Part shown: positions 9,453 to 18,575 of the stretch, piece by piece
Position numbering within the stretch: position 1 is the stretch's first letter
How the letters are laid out: each line of letters starts with the position of its first letter
Assembly: GCA_910588335.1 (NCBI GenBank)
Contig: CAJUQV010000007.1
Span: forward strand, 1 to 64,000
Length of the DNA: 64,000 nt
Direction of reading: 5' to 3'
Source: an uncultured Ruminiclostridium sp.
Lineage (GTDB): Bacteria; Bacillota; Clostridia; Oscillospirales; Ruminococcaceae
Program-made: the position numbers and the translations under genes
Notes under the pieces: generated by a model
The model's database searches: none
What the model saw: the letters and a program-made list of their open reading frames with translations, nothing else
Told to the model about the DNA's origin: nothing

Positions 9453-9613
9453 AGGGCTTGTTTGAAAATAGAGGAAATGACGGATTTTTACCCAAAAATG
9501 GTTACCTTAAAGGAAAAAACGCAGTCAAACCGTCGTTTGACGAGGCATTTTTACGTGGAAGATGACCGTTTAGGTGTGAAAAAACGGTGTTTCTGATTTT
9601 TCAAACAAGCCCT
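9453..9613. repeat. MITE-like element with 16-bp terminal inverted repeats
   Basis: A 161-base stretch is bounded by perfect 16-bp inverted termini AGGGCTTGTTTGAAAA (9453-9468) and its complement (9598-9613). It is flanked by ATT on both sides (9450-9452 and 9614-9616), as a 3-bp target duplication would be. No coding capacity. No second copy was found in the window. Confidence 0.6.
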
Positions 9614-9674
9614 ATTGTTTTAACCGCAATAACACAACTTGATTAATTGTATAAGGAAATACACAATGTAAGAG

Positions 9675-9707
9675 TCTGACGGGCCAATCATCGCCCGTCA
9701 GATTTTT
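9675..9707 (+). terminator. Rho-independent terminator
   Basis: A perfect 10-bp stem, TCTGACGGGC (9675-9684) with GCCCGTCAGA (9693-9702), followed by TTTTT. It most likely ends the protease/cohesin-like transcript. Confidence 0.8.
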
Positions 9708-10084
9708 CATATGATTTTCAAACTGTCGCATATGGCGCAGCATTGACGTTTATGCGCAGACAGCTCAGCTGAATTACAACTTTAGCGTGACGGAGAAATC
9801 TGCGTTTATACCAATCTGTCTTTTAGTGGTTTTGCACAAAAAAATTTTTACCCGTCACAAGTTTTGTCATTCCTTTTTTATATGCAGTAATTCTGTTTTT
9901 ATATTATTAAAGACGCTTTTTAAACCTTTAGAATATCCGTTTATGCTCTCATTGAAAACATTTTATGTTTCCAATGAGAGTTTTTTATTATAAAAATATA
10001 ATATGTGTGGTAAATCAACTTTGCACAAAAATATGCGTTTTATTTTTTTGCAATTAAAAAATTTTTTCTAATGCAAAAAATCTG
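9708..10084. other. AT-rich non-coding stretch, possible small RNA
   Basis: No convincing gene is present. A 68-codon open frame at 9787-9993 has no ribosome site and looks random. A second terminator hairpin closes at 9986, about 280 bases after the first, which leaves room for a short independent transcript. No clear promoter for it was seen. Confidence 0.3.
9946..9986 (+). terminator. Terminator without an obvious gene upstream
   Basis: CTCTCATTG-type sequence at 9946-9954 pairs with CCAATGAGAG at 9971-9980, extended by AAACAT/ATGTTT, and is followed by TTTTTT. No annotated gene ends here. Confidence 0.7.
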
Positions 10085-10113
10085 TTGCCTAAAAAAACAA
10101 AATATGATACAAT
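10085..10113 (+). promoter_or_regulatory. Promoter of the GH43 gene
   Basis: TTGCCT (10085-10090), 17 bases, TACAAT (10108-10113), in a very AT-rich context. The GH43 start codon is about 55 bases beyond the expected transcript start. Confidence 0.65.
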
Positions 10114-10176
10114 AATTTTATAAAACCCATAAGCCCCCAAAAACTATAAACTAAATAAATAGAAAAGGAGAACGAT

Positions 10177-11499
10177 ATGCCTAATCCTATTCTTCCCCTC
10201 TGGGAATATATTCCCGACGGTGAGCCGAGGGTATTCGGCGACCGAGTGTATCTGTACGGCTCTCACGACCGCGTAAGCTGTGAAAGCTTTTGCGATTTCA
10301 AGCTCAAGGTATGGTCGGCTTCCGTAAACGATCTGAATAACTGGCAGTGTCACGGAGACAGCTTCCATACCCGCCCCGATCGCGACCATGACTCCGACAC
10401 ACCATGGACGGATCATGAGCTTTTTGCCCCCGACGTTGTATGCAATAACGGAAAATATTACCTTTACGCCTATATTGTTGCGTCTAAGGGCTGTGTGGGT
10501 GTAAGCGACAGACCGGAAGGACCCTTTAAGCTTCTGGATAACTACCGATATGACGAAGCGGACGCGGGTGACGAAGGTATTTTCAATGACGCGGGCGTTT
10601 TAGTGGACGACGACGGAAAAGTATACATATATTACGGCTTTGAAAAGTCCCATTTTAACGAGATTAACCCCGAAAATATGTGCGAAATAATAAAAGGCTC
10701 CTATATAGAGGATATGATCCCCAAGGGCACCGATCCCGCCTGTTTCTTTGAGGCAAGCTCACCCCGAAAGATCAACGGAAAATATTACCTTATTTATTCT
10801 CCGAGAATAGGCAGCCGCCTCGAATACGCCATTTCGGACAGCCCGAAGGGACCATTCAAGCATATGGGAACCATTATTGACAACGGAATAGATTACCCCG
10901 GCGGAAACGATCATGGCTCAGTTTGTCAGATAAACGGACAGTGGTATGTTTTCTACCACAGAATGACCAACGGCAGCATAATGTCCCGCCGCGCCTGTGC
11001 CGAAAAGATAGAGATACTCCCCGACGGCACTATACCACAGGTAGAGATGACCTCGTTGGGTTTTGAGGAGTCCTTGAACCCCTATAAGATAACCCCCGCC
11101 GAGATTGCCTGCGTTCTTAAGGGCAAGTGCCTTGTCACCGAAAAAGACAGCTTTACCCGTGTTGTTACCAACATAAAAACGGGAAGCGTGATAGGCTTCA
11201 AATATTTCGATTTCGGAGACGACTATTCCAGCAAAACCATGGAATTTTCCGCTTTAGTAACGGGCTTAGGCTGTCCCGCCGAGGTTCATATCATGATAGA
11301 CGGCGACGATGAGAACGGGAAGGAAATAGGCGTTTGTGAAATAGGCACCCATGACGGCGAATATAAAGCGGTGGTGGAAAATGTCTGCGGTCGTCACAGC
11401 GTATTTTTAAAGGTGAATCATCCATATAAAGAGTGGTTTGCTCATGTGTTTGACGACAGGAATCTTTTTGATCTTATTTCCGTTATGTTTAAAAAGTGA
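10177..11499 (+). CDS. GH43-family glycoside hydrolase, cytoplasmic
   Basis: A 440-residue protein without a signal peptide. The N-terminal five-bladed propeller region carries the GH43 hallmarks: an acidic residue near the start in IPDGEPRV (D14/E16 region), the APDV motif (D near 86) and the proton-donor motif FFEASS (E near 192). A C-terminal beta domain of about 130 residues follows. Family members release arabinose or xylose from side chains of plant polysaccharides; the precise substrate cannot be read here. The absence of an export signal implies action on imported oligosaccharides. AAAAGGAG precedes the start. The first GH5 gene begins 31 bases downstream, so the two are probably cotranscribed. 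Confidence 0.85.
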   Translation: MPNPILPLWEYIPDGEPRVFGDRVYLYGSHDRVSCESFCDFKLKVWSASVNDLNNWQCHGDSFHTRPDRDHDSDTPWTDHELFAPDVVCNNGKYYLYAYIVASKGCVGVSDRPEGPFKLLDNYRYDEADAGDEGIFNDAGVLVDDDGKVYIYYGFEKSHFNEINPENMCEIIKGSYIEDMIPKGTDPACFFEASSPRKINGKYYLIYSPRIGSRLEYAISDSPKGPFKHMGTIIDNGIDYPGGNDHGSVCQINGQWYVFYHRMTNGSIMSRRACAEKIEILPDGTIPQVEMTSLGFEESLNPYKITPAEIACVLKGKCLVTEKDSFTRVVTNIKTGSVIGFKYFDFGDDYSSKTMEFSALVTGLGCPAEVHIMIDGDDENGKEIGVCEIGTHDGEYKAVVENVCGRHSVFLKVNHPYKEWFAHVFDDRNLFDLISVMFKK

Positions 11500-11530
11500 T
11501 TTATTGACATTATGAAAGGAAAAACAGAAA

Positions 11531-12658
11531 ATGAAAATTAAAAAGCTGATTTCGGCGCTTATGGTACCCGTAATGCTTTTCACCTCCACCTCCTGCTCAA
11601 AAGGGGAATCCATGAGGGAAATAACCACCATGGAGCTGGTAAGAGATATGGGTCTTGGCATCAATTTGGGCAACACGCTCGAATCCTGCGGAAGTTGGAT
11701 AGGCAAGAATAACGGCGTATCGGGCTATGAAACCGCATGGGGCAGCCCTATTATTACCCAAGAAATGATAAAGGGCTACGCCGAGTGCGGATTCGGCGTA
11801 CTAAGAATACCCGTCGCGTGGTCTAACCTTATGGCGGAAGACTACACCATTCATCCCGACTATATGGCAAGAGTAAAACAGATCACCGACTGGACACTTG
11901 ACAGCGGAATGTATGCAATAGTCAATGTTCACTACGACAACGGCTGGTTCAGCAAGTTCCCCACGGAAAAAGAAGAGTGTATGAAAAAATACACCCGCAT
12001 CTGGGAGCAGATCACCGAGGAGTTCAAAGATTACCCCGATACGCTTATGTTTGAGTCCCTTAACGAGGAAGGCGGCTGGGAGTCTATGTGGAACAGATGG
12101 AGCGGCGGAACGGAAGGAAAAGCCGATTCCTTTAGCCTTCTGAACGAAATAAATCAGAAATTTGTGGATATAGTTCGCGCCGCAGGCGGAAACAACCCCA
12201 AGCGTCACCTTCTTATCGCGGGCTACAATACGGATATTGACCTTACCTGCGACCCTCTGTATGTAATGCCCACCGACAGTGAAAACCGCTGCGCCGTTTC
12301 CGTCCACTACTACACTCCCTCCACCTTCTGTATCATAGAAGAGGATGTTTCCTGGGGAAAAGCGCAGTCCGAATGGGGCAGCGAGGAGGATGTGGCTTTC
12401 CTTAAGGAAAATCTTGACAAATTGAAAACCACCTTTATCGACAAGGGTATTCCCGTAATTATAGGCGAATACGGCGTCGCCACAGGAAACAAGACCCCCG
12501 AAACAATCAGACTTTTCCTTTCATCCGTAACCAAGGAAGCATATGACAGACAGCTTTGCCCCGTTCTTTGGGATATCACCGATGTTTTCTACGACAGAAG
12601 CCAGTGTAAATTCAAGGACGATCTCCTTCTTGAGCAGATGATGGCGGCAAAGTCATAA
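11531..12658 (+). CDS. GH5 cellulase-like lipoprotein, no linker (paralog 1)
   Basis: A 375-residue GH5 enzyme, probably an endo-beta-glucanase or related endo-glycanase. A lipoprotein-type signal (hydrophobic segment then STSC, C22) is followed after about five residues by the catalytic barrel (GINLGNTLES). The acid/base is E179 in SLNEE and the nucleophile is E313 in IGEYG. The usual NEP is NEE here, as in all four paralogs. It should sit close to the membrane surface because there is no spacer. GAAAGGA precedes the ATG. It is the first of four tandem co-directional paralogs. Substrate assignment is by family only. Confidence 0.85.
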   Translation: MKIKKLISALMVPVMLFTSTSCSKGESMREITTMELVRDMGLGINLGNTLESCGSWIGKNNGVSGYETAWGSPIITQEMIKGYAECGFGVLRIPVAWSNLMAEDYTIHPDYMARVKQITDWTLDSGMYAIVNVHYDNGWFSKFPTEKEECMKKYTRIWEQITEEFKDYPDTLMFESLNEEGGWESMWNRWSGGTEGKADSFSLLNEINQKFVDIVRAAGGNNPKRHLLIAGYNTDIDLTCDPLYVMPTDSENRCAVSVHYYTPSTFCIIEEDVSWGKAQSEWGSEEDVAFLKENLDKLKTTFIDKGIPVIIGEYGVATGNKTPETIRLFLSSVTKEAYDRQLCPVLWDITDVFYDRSQCKFKDDLLLEQMMAAKS

Positions 12659-12767
12659 GCGGTTTTTGTCAATAATTCATCAACAATTACGATATGCCGG
12701 CACTGCCCCTCGGTGCTTATTCAACGGACAGCGCCGGCAAGCTATGTCTTGAACGTTATATATTTAG

Positions 12768-12926
12768 AACCTGCCCACATAGGAATTGGCACGCGTCTTT
12801 TTGGCACATTTTACCGATGACTGCGTTAAAATTTCTTGACTTGCGACAGCAAGCCTGCAAAATTTTGCCTTGTCCCCGGCAAAATCTGCTCAAAAATCCA
12901 CGCACCAATTCCTATGTGGACAGGTT
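12768..12926. repeat. Inverted-repeat element, family 1, copy A
   Basis: A 159-base element between GH5 paralogs 1 and 2 has imperfect 26-bp terminal inverted repeats (12768-12793 and 12901-12926) with core CCACATAGGAATTGG. The sub-terminal segment (ACGCGTCTTTTTGGCA on the left, AAATCCACGCACC on the right) is shared with copies at 22634 and 61911. No coding capacity. The rest of the 324-base gap holds only a GC-rich imperfect hairpin near 12695-12738. Confidence 0.7.
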
Positions 12927-12982
12927 ATTATTTGGGAGCACTTTATTTGTGCTTGTCCCCACATTTTTTGAAAGGATTACAT

Positions 12983-14527
12983 ATGAATCTGAATATAAAA
13001 AAGCTTATTGCCGCTATTATGGTTCCGGCAATGCTCCTAACCTCCGCCGCCTGTTCTTCGGAAAGCGATGCTGAGATAACGACTCCTGCGGAGGTTACGG
13101 TAGATGTCACAACTCCTGAGGAATCTGAACAGGTTTCGGAGGAAAGCTCCGCTGTGGACTCTTCCTCCGAGAATACCCAAACTGAAAAAACCGAGAAAAC
13201 TTCGGAAACCACCAAGACGGAGGAAACGGAAGAAACTACCGAATTCTCCGAAGTTTCTTCCGAAGAGACGACCACTTTCGCCGAGGAAACCACAACGGCT
13301 TCGACCACCGCCGCCACATCGGCGACAACAACCACAACCGCTGCAACAACTACGGCGGAAGCTACCTCCACCGCCACTAAAACCACGGAGGCAACGACCA
13401 CAATCGCCGCCACCACTGCGGCAACAACAACCAAACCCGCCGAAACCACCTCGGCGCCCACAACCTCGCCCGTGAGCGGAATGAGACAGATCACCACCAT
13501 GGAGCTTGTAAGGGAAATGGGAGTGGGCATCAATCTGGGCAACACCCTTGAATCCTGCCATGTAACATGGATTTCAAATCCCACCGTATCCTCTTTTGAA
13601 ACCGCGTGGGGCAGCCCGATAATCACAGAGGATATTATAAAGGGCTATGCGAAATGCGGCTTTGGAGTTCTTAGAATTCCCGTGGCATGGTCAAACCTTA
13701 TGAGCGCGGACTACACTATCCATCCCGACTATATGGCAAGGGTAAAGCAAATCGTTGATTGGACCCTCGACAGCGGAATGTACGCAATAGTAAATATTCA
13801 TTATGACAGCGGCTGGTGGAGCGAATTCCCCACCAACAAGGAAAAGTGCATGAAAAAATATACCCGCATATGGGAACAGATTTCGGAAGCCTTCAAGGAT
13901 TATCCCGACAAGCTTATGTTTGAATCCCTGAACGAAGAAGGCGGCTGGGAATCCCTCTGGAACAGATGGAGCGGAAGTACAAACGGAAAGGCGGAATCCT
14001 TCGGCATACTTAACGAAATTAACCAGAAGTTTGTGGATATAGTGCGTTCCTCAGGCGGAAACAACCCTAAGCGTCATCTTCTGATAGCGGGCTACAACAC
14101 CGATATCGAACTTACCTGCGACAGTCTTTTCGTGATGCCCTCCGATAAGGAAAACCGCTGTGCGGTTTCCGTTCATTATTATACCCCCTCCACCTTCTGC
14201 ATTCTGGAAGAGGACGCAGACTGGGGAAAAGCCAAAACGGAATGGGGCAGCGCAAATGACGTGAAGGAGCTTACCGATAATCTGGATAAGGTAAAAGCTC
14301 ATTTTATTGATAAGGGTATCCCCGTGATTATGGGAGAATACGGAGTTTCTACGGGAAATAAGACTCCGGAAATGATAAGGCTTTTCCTGTCCTCTGTGGC
14401 AAAAGAAGCGTACAGCAGACAGATTTGTCCCGTACTCTGGGATATTACAAATGTTTTTTATGACAGACAGCAGTGCAATTTCAAGGACGGCGAATTGCTC
14501 AGACAGATACTTGCTGCCAAATCGTGA
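12983..14527 (+). CDS. GH5 cellulase-like lipoprotein with about 140-residue linker (paralog 2)
   Basis: A 514-residue GH5 paralog of the flanking genes. The start at 12983 has GAAAGGA seven bases upstream; a longer open frame to 12836 runs into the repeat element and has no signal peptide. Lipobox-type SAAC gives C24. A low-complexity Thr/Ser/Glu/Ala linker of about 140 residues (25-165) precedes the barrel, which starts at GMRQITTMELV. The catalytic motifs SLNEE and MGEYG are intact. The enzyme is predicted to be tethered to the membrane by its lipid and held away from it by the linker. No dockerin or carbohydrate-binding module is visible. Confidence 0.85.
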   Translation: MNLNIKKLIAAIMVPAMLLTSAACSSESDAEITTPAEVTVDVTTPEESEQVSEESSAVDSSSENTQTEKTEKTSETTKTEETEETTEFSEVSSEETTTFAEETTTASTTAATSATTTTTAATTTAEATSTATKTTEATTTIAATTAATTTKPAETTSAPTTSPVSGMRQITTMELVREMGVGINLGNTLESCHVTWISNPTVSSFETAWGSPIITEDIIKGYAKCGFGVLRIPVAWSNLMSADYTIHPDYMARVKQIVDWTLDSGMYAIVNIHYDSGWWSEFPTNKEKCMKKYTRIWEQISEAFKDYPDKLMFESLNEEGGWESLWNRWSGSTNGKAESFGILNEINQKFVDIVRSSGGNNPKRHLLIAGYNTDIELTCDSLFVMPSDKENRCAVSVHYYTPSTFCILEEDADWGKAKTEWGSANDVKELTDNLDKVKAHFIDKGIPVIMGEYGVSTGNKTPEMIRLFLSSVAKEAYSRQICPVLWDITNVFYDRQQCNFKDGELLRQILAAKS

Positions 14528-14631
14528 AGATAAATACAATTTATAATCTATCTAAAAACTATCTAAAAAATTCACGCTTTACAGCGAAAAAAATTTTAAT
14601 AAGCCCCAATAATTATGAAAGGGACAATACT

Positions 14632-16617
14632 ATGAAAAAAAATATCAAAAAAATCCTTGCCTCTCTTATAATTCCGACAATGCTTCTTTCCATTGTTTCC
14701 TGCTCCTCCACCAACGACGTGGAGGTAACAACCACCGCTACGGAATCCTTAAGCACCGAGACAACCGTCTCCGTAACCGAATCCGAATCCTCCGCGCAGG
14801 AATCCGACTCGGACACCGTTAGGCCGGAAGATTCTTTCTCCGCCTCGGAAACAACACCCGAAACATACGAGTTAGCCACGAAAGAATCCGAGGAAACCAC
14901 TTCCGAAAAAACAACGGAAACCACTGCAGCAGCAACATTTACGGCTCCCTCCGAAACCGTAGGAACATCGCTTACCGCGCCCATTGTGACAACTGCTACA
15001 GCTGCCGTTTCCAAAACTACACACGCCGCGACAACCGCTCCGGCAGTTACCTCAAAGACGACTATACCTACAACAACTCCTCCGCCTTCCGTTACAACAG
15101 CACAAACAACAACGGCGGCTTCCGACGATATTTTTGTTTTTCTGGATTCCGAACCGGTTTCCGAATCAACCTCCCGCCCCGTAACCGAAACAACAACCAC
15201 CGCTACGGAAACGCCGGAACCTACATACACGTCTCCGCTCCCGCGTCCGTGGCCGCCTTCACAGCCTTCGCCCCCTCCCGAAACGTCTTCCACTACTTCG
15301 GCAACCACAACGCCTTCTCCCGAAACTTCCACGACTCCGGAAACACCGACTCCCCCTCCCGAAACCTCCACAACTCCGGAATCCACAACACCCCCTCCCG
15401 AATCATCCTCCACAGCACCCGAAGTGACAACGACTCCGGAAATAACCACCACTACTGAAGCAACCACCTCCGAGGTCACCGCTCCTGAAGTAACAACGAC
15501 TCCGGAAACTACCACTTCGGAAGCAACCACGCCCGAACCTCCGGAGGATCCCTCGGAAGGTATGAGAGATATAACCACCATGGAGCTGGTAAGGGAAATG
15601 GGACTTGGTATAAATCTGGGAAATACTCTTGAAAGTTTCGGTGACTGGATTTACGAATATAATAAATATCCTACCGTAACAAACTTTGAAACCGCCTGGG
15701 GCAGCCCTATAATTACCGAGGATATGATAAAGGGCTATGCTGAGTGCGGATTCGGCGTAATCAGAATACCCGTTGCCTGGTCAAATCTTATGGAAGAAAA
15801 TTACACCATTAACTCCGGTTATATGGCGAGAGTAAAACAGATCGTTAACTGGACATTGGACAGCGGAATGTACGCTGTGGTAAACATTCACCACGACGGC
15901 GGCTGGTGGACGAATTTCCCCACGGATAAAGAGGAATGTATGAGAAAATACACCCGTGTTTGGGAACAGATCACCGAAGCCTTTAAGGACTATCCCGACA
16001 AGCTTATGTTCGAGTCTCTGAACGAGGAAGGAGGTTGGGAATCCCTTTGGAACAGATGGAGCGGAAGCACCGAGGGAAAAGCGGAGTCTTTCGGCCTTTT
16101 GAACGAAATAAATCAGAAATTCGTGGATATCGTGCGTTCCGCCGGCGGAAACAACCCAAAGCGCCATCTCCTTATAGCCGGTTACACCACCGATGTGGAG
16201 CTGACCTGTGATCCACTCTATGTAATGCCCACCGATAAGGAGAACCGCTGTGCCGTATCGGTACACTACTACATACCTTCCACCTTCTGCATCTTAGAGG
16301 AAGACGCGGATTGGGGCGAGGCGCGTACCGAATGGGGAAACGAAGCCGATATAAAAGAGCTTAACGATAATATGGATCTCCTCAAAACCACCTTTATAGA
16401 CAAGGGCGTTCCCGTAATTATCGGCGAATACGGTACTACTACGAAAAATAAGACACCCGAAATGATAAGGCTCTTCCTTTCCTCGGTAGCAAGAGAAGCA
16501 TATAAAAGGCATCTTTGTCCCGTTCTTTGGGATACGCACAATCATTTCTATGACAGAAATCAGTGTGCATTTATAGACGAAGAGCTCCTCAGACAGATCA
16601 TGGCGGCAAAAAATTAG
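14632..16617 (+). CDS. GH5 cellulase-like lipoprotein with about 285-residue linker (paralog 3)
   Basis: A 661-residue GH5 paralog. The start at 14632 is preceded by GAAAGGG; upstream in-frame codons give no signal peptide. The lipobox IVSC gives C24. The linker (about 25-309) is Thr/Ser/Glu-rich and then strongly Pro-rich (PPPETS-type repeats), the longest in the cluster. The barrel begins at GMRDITTMELV and retains SLNEE and IGEYG. The gene lies 104 bases after paralog 2. The extended linker would carry the enzyme across the cell wall; that role is inferred from length and composition. Confidence 0.85.
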   Translation: MKKNIKKILASLIIPTMLLSIVSCSSTNDVEVTTTATESLSTETTVSVTESESSAQESDSDTVRPEDSFSASETTPETYELATKESEETTSEKTTETTAAATFTAPSETVGTSLTAPIVTTATAAVSKTTHAATTAPAVTSKTTIPTTTPPPSVTTAQTTTAASDDIFVFLDSEPVSESTSRPVTETTTTATETPEPTYTSPLPRPWPPSQPSPPPETSSTTSATTTPSPETSTTPETPTPPPETSTTPESTTPPPESSSTAPEVTTTPEITTTTEATTSEVTAPEVTTTPETTTSEATTPEPPEDPSEGMRDITTMELVREMGLGINLGNTLESFGDWIYEYNKYPTVTNFETAWGSPIITEDMIKGYAECGFGVIRIPVAWSNLMEENYTINSGYMARVKQIVNWTLDSGMYAVVNIHHDGGWWTNFPTDKEECMRKYTRVWEQITEAFKDYPDKLMFESLNEEGGWESLWNRWSGSTEGKAESFGLLNEINQKFVDIVRSAGGNNPKRHLLIAGYTTDVELTCDPLYVMPTDKENRCAVSVHYYIPSTFCILEEDADWGEARTEWGNEADIKELNDNMDLLKTTFIDKGVPVIIGEYGTTTKNKTPEMIRLFLSSVAREAYKRHLCPVLWDTHNHFYDRNQCAFIDEELLRQIMAAKN

Positions 16618-16740
16618 CTTTGCGGCACCGTGAAAAAAAACTTGTTCTTGCTGTCCGTCGGCACGTATAAAATGTATAAAACCAATTCCTTGAGCATATT
16701 ATATATTGTCTTCACAATTCTTTGAAAGGAGCAAACACAC

Positions 16741-17898
16741 ATGAAAGAAAAGATCAAAAAAATTATTGCCTCTGCCGCGCTTCCCGCAATGCTGCTTTCC
16801 TTTTCGGCGACCGCTCATGCCGAGGAAACCGCGGAGCCGTATTCCGACGGAATGAGGCAGATTTCCACCATGGAACTGGTGAGAGAAATGGGTCTGGGAA
16901 TCAATCTGGGCAACACGCTCGATACCTGCAACGTAACCTGGATTGAAAATCCCACCGTATCCTCTTTTGAAACCGCCTGGGGCAGCCCGATTATTACCAA
17001 GGCAATGATACAGGGCTACGCCAACAGCGGCTTCGGAGTACTTAGAATACCCATTTCCTGGTCCAACCTTATGGGCGCAAACTATACCATTCACCCCGAC
17101 TATATGGCGAGGGTAAAGCAGATAGTGGACTGGACCCTCGAAACGGGAATGTACGCGATTGTGAATATTCACTACGACGGCGGCTGGTGGTCAAAATTCC
17201 CCACCGAAAAAGACGAGTGTATGAGAAAATACACCCGCATATGGCAGCAGATCAGCGAAACCTTTGCGTATTACCCCGACAAGCTGATGTTTGAATCCCT
17301 GAACGAGGAAGGCGGCTGGGAATCCCTCTGGAACAGATGGAGCGGCAGCACCGAAGGAAAAGCCGAATCCTATGGTCTTCTTAACGAAATAAACCAAAAG
17401 TTTGTAGATACCGTGCGTTCTTCGGGCGGAAACAACTACGGACGTCATCTCCTGATAGCGGGCTACAACACCGATGTTCAGCTGACCTGCGATCCGCTCT
17501 TTAAGATGCCGTACGATTATATGTACCGCTGCGCCGTATCGGTTCACTATTACATTCCCTCCAACTTCTGCATAATTGAGGAAGATACGGACTGGGCCAC
17601 GGCGCGCAGCGACTGGGGAAACCAAAACGACATAAACGAACTCAACTATTACATGGATTTGCTCAAAACGACCTTTATAGATAAGGGCGTTCCCGTAATT
17701 ATCGGCGAGTACGGCACCACCACGGGAAATAAAACCCCCGAAACGGTAAGGCTTTTCCTTTCCTCCGTTGCCAAGGCGGCATACAGCAGATATCTCTGCC
17801 CCGTTCTCTGGGATACGCACAACCATTTCTACGACAGAAATCAGTGTAAATTCAAGGACGACGCGCTCCTCTGGCAGATAATGGCAGCAAAATATTAA
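16741..17898 (+). CDS. GH5 cellulase-like secreted enzyme (paralog 4)
   Basis: A 385-residue GH5 paralog with a classical signal peptide (cleavage expected after AHA, residue 27), no lipobox cysteine and no linker, so it should be released from the membrane. The catalytic motifs SLNEE and IGEYG are present, and the barrel starts at GMRQISTMELV. GAAAGGA lies upstream of the ATG, and a terminator follows the stop. With paralogs 1-3 it completes a set of similar catalytic domains in four different cell-surface formats. Confidence 0.86.
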   Translation: MKEKIKKIIASAALPAMLLSFSATAHAEETAEPYSDGMRQISTMELVREMGLGINLGNTLDTCNVTWIENPTVSSFETAWGSPIITKAMIQGYANSGFGVLRIPISWSNLMGANYTIHPDYMARVKQIVDWTLETGMYAIVNIHYDGGWWSKFPTEKDECMRKYTRIWQQISETFAYYPDKLMFESLNEEGGWESLWNRWSGSTEGKAESYGLLNEINQKFVDTVRSSGGNNYGRHLLIAGYNTDVQLTCDPLFKMPYDYMYRCAVSVHYYIPSNFCIIEEDTDWATARSDWGNQNDINELNYYMDLLKTTFIDKGVPVIIGEYGTTTGNKTPETVRLFLSSVAKAAYSRYLCPVLWDTHNHFYDRNQCKFKDDALLWQIMAAKY

Positions 17899-17904
17899 AA
17901 TTCG

Positions 17905-17949
17905 GCGGCCGCTGACGCGTAATGCGTTATGCGGCCGCTTAAATTTTTT
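17905..17949 (+). terminator. Terminator of the GH43/GH5 cluster
   Basis: GCGGCCGC at 17905-17912 pairs with GCGGCCGC at 17931-17938, with an inner GACGC/GCGTT-type pairing, followed by TTAAATTTTTT. It closes the carbohydrate-enzyme cluster. Confidence 0.8.
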
Positions 17950-18287
17950 GCGCCAAAATAAATTTATAAAATTTTCGGTAAAACTTATGAATAATATTCA
18001 GAAATTATAAAAAGCCCTATATTTACATTTACTAAAAGGAAAAATATATCTGTTTAATTAAGACCTGATTGGTTATAATGTATTTCAAACCCCAAATGTA
18101 TACGAAATGAATAAAATTTAACTTTTTCGTCAGATTGTACCAAAACAGGTAAAAATTTTCACAATATTTTTAACTTTTACACTTACTCCCCACAAAACCT
18201 CAAAAAACATTATTTTTTTGCTTTGTAAAAGGATTTGACAAATATTTAACCTGCTTTTGGCGCTTATGGTTTTTTTTGCTTTTGTCA
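17950..18287. other. AT-rich intergenic stretch
   Basis: About 340 bases of very AT-rich DNA between the GH5 terminator and the oppA promoter. No open frame with a ribosome site, RNA gene or repeat copy was recognised. Confidence 0.5.
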
Positions 18288-18316
18288 TTGACAAACCGGC
18301 ATTTATATGATAAAAT
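18288..18316 (+). promoter_or_regulatory. Promoter of the opp operon
   Basis: TTGACA (18288-18293), 17 bases, TAAAAT (18311-18316). The start codon of oppA lies about 250 bases further on, so the leader is unusually long. Confidence 0.7.
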
Positions 18317-18322
18317 GTACTA

Positions 18323-18575
18323 AAATATTAAATGCAAGTTAAGATAATTAAAAATTCATAGATTTGTCGTAATATTTTTCCGTGGTATCCAAAGAAGCGC
18401 TTTCCTCCGCTAATCAATTAAATTTAAAGCGCTAAAGGCATAAATCGTCCGTGAAATTTTTAATTTATTTAATTCATTTAGTGTTTTAATACCGATTTTT
18501 AACCGCGACGGAGCCGCGCATAACAGAAAGGCTTCGCGGGTTAAAATAATTTTTACAGGAGGCAAATAAAAGAAA
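18323..18575 (+). promoter_or_regulatory. Long structured 5' leader of oppA
   Basis: The leader contains AAGCGCT/AGCGCTT-type pairing around 18392-18431. It also has a terminator-like hairpin pairing TTTTAACC-GCGA (18497-18508) with TTCGCGGGTTAAAA (18533-18546), then TAATTTTT directly in front of the AGGAGG ribosome site. A T-tailed hairpin at this position suggests attenuation, but no known riboswitch class was recognised. Confidence 0.4.

Noticed and set aside
12694..13074. Upstream in-frame extension and overlapping frame before GH5 paralog 2
   Set aside because: They run through the family 1 repeat, and the ribosome site and signal peptide point to 12983 as the start.
14613..15581. 322-codon Val/Ser-rich open frame opposite the GH5 paralog 3 linker
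   Set aside because: Produced by reading the low-complexity Thr/Pro linker codons on the other strand; the same happens opposite the paralog 2 linker.
11531..17898. GH5 enzymes as members of a cellulosome
   Set aside because: None of the four carries a dockerin or a carbohydrate-binding module; lipid anchors and linkers provide attachment instead.
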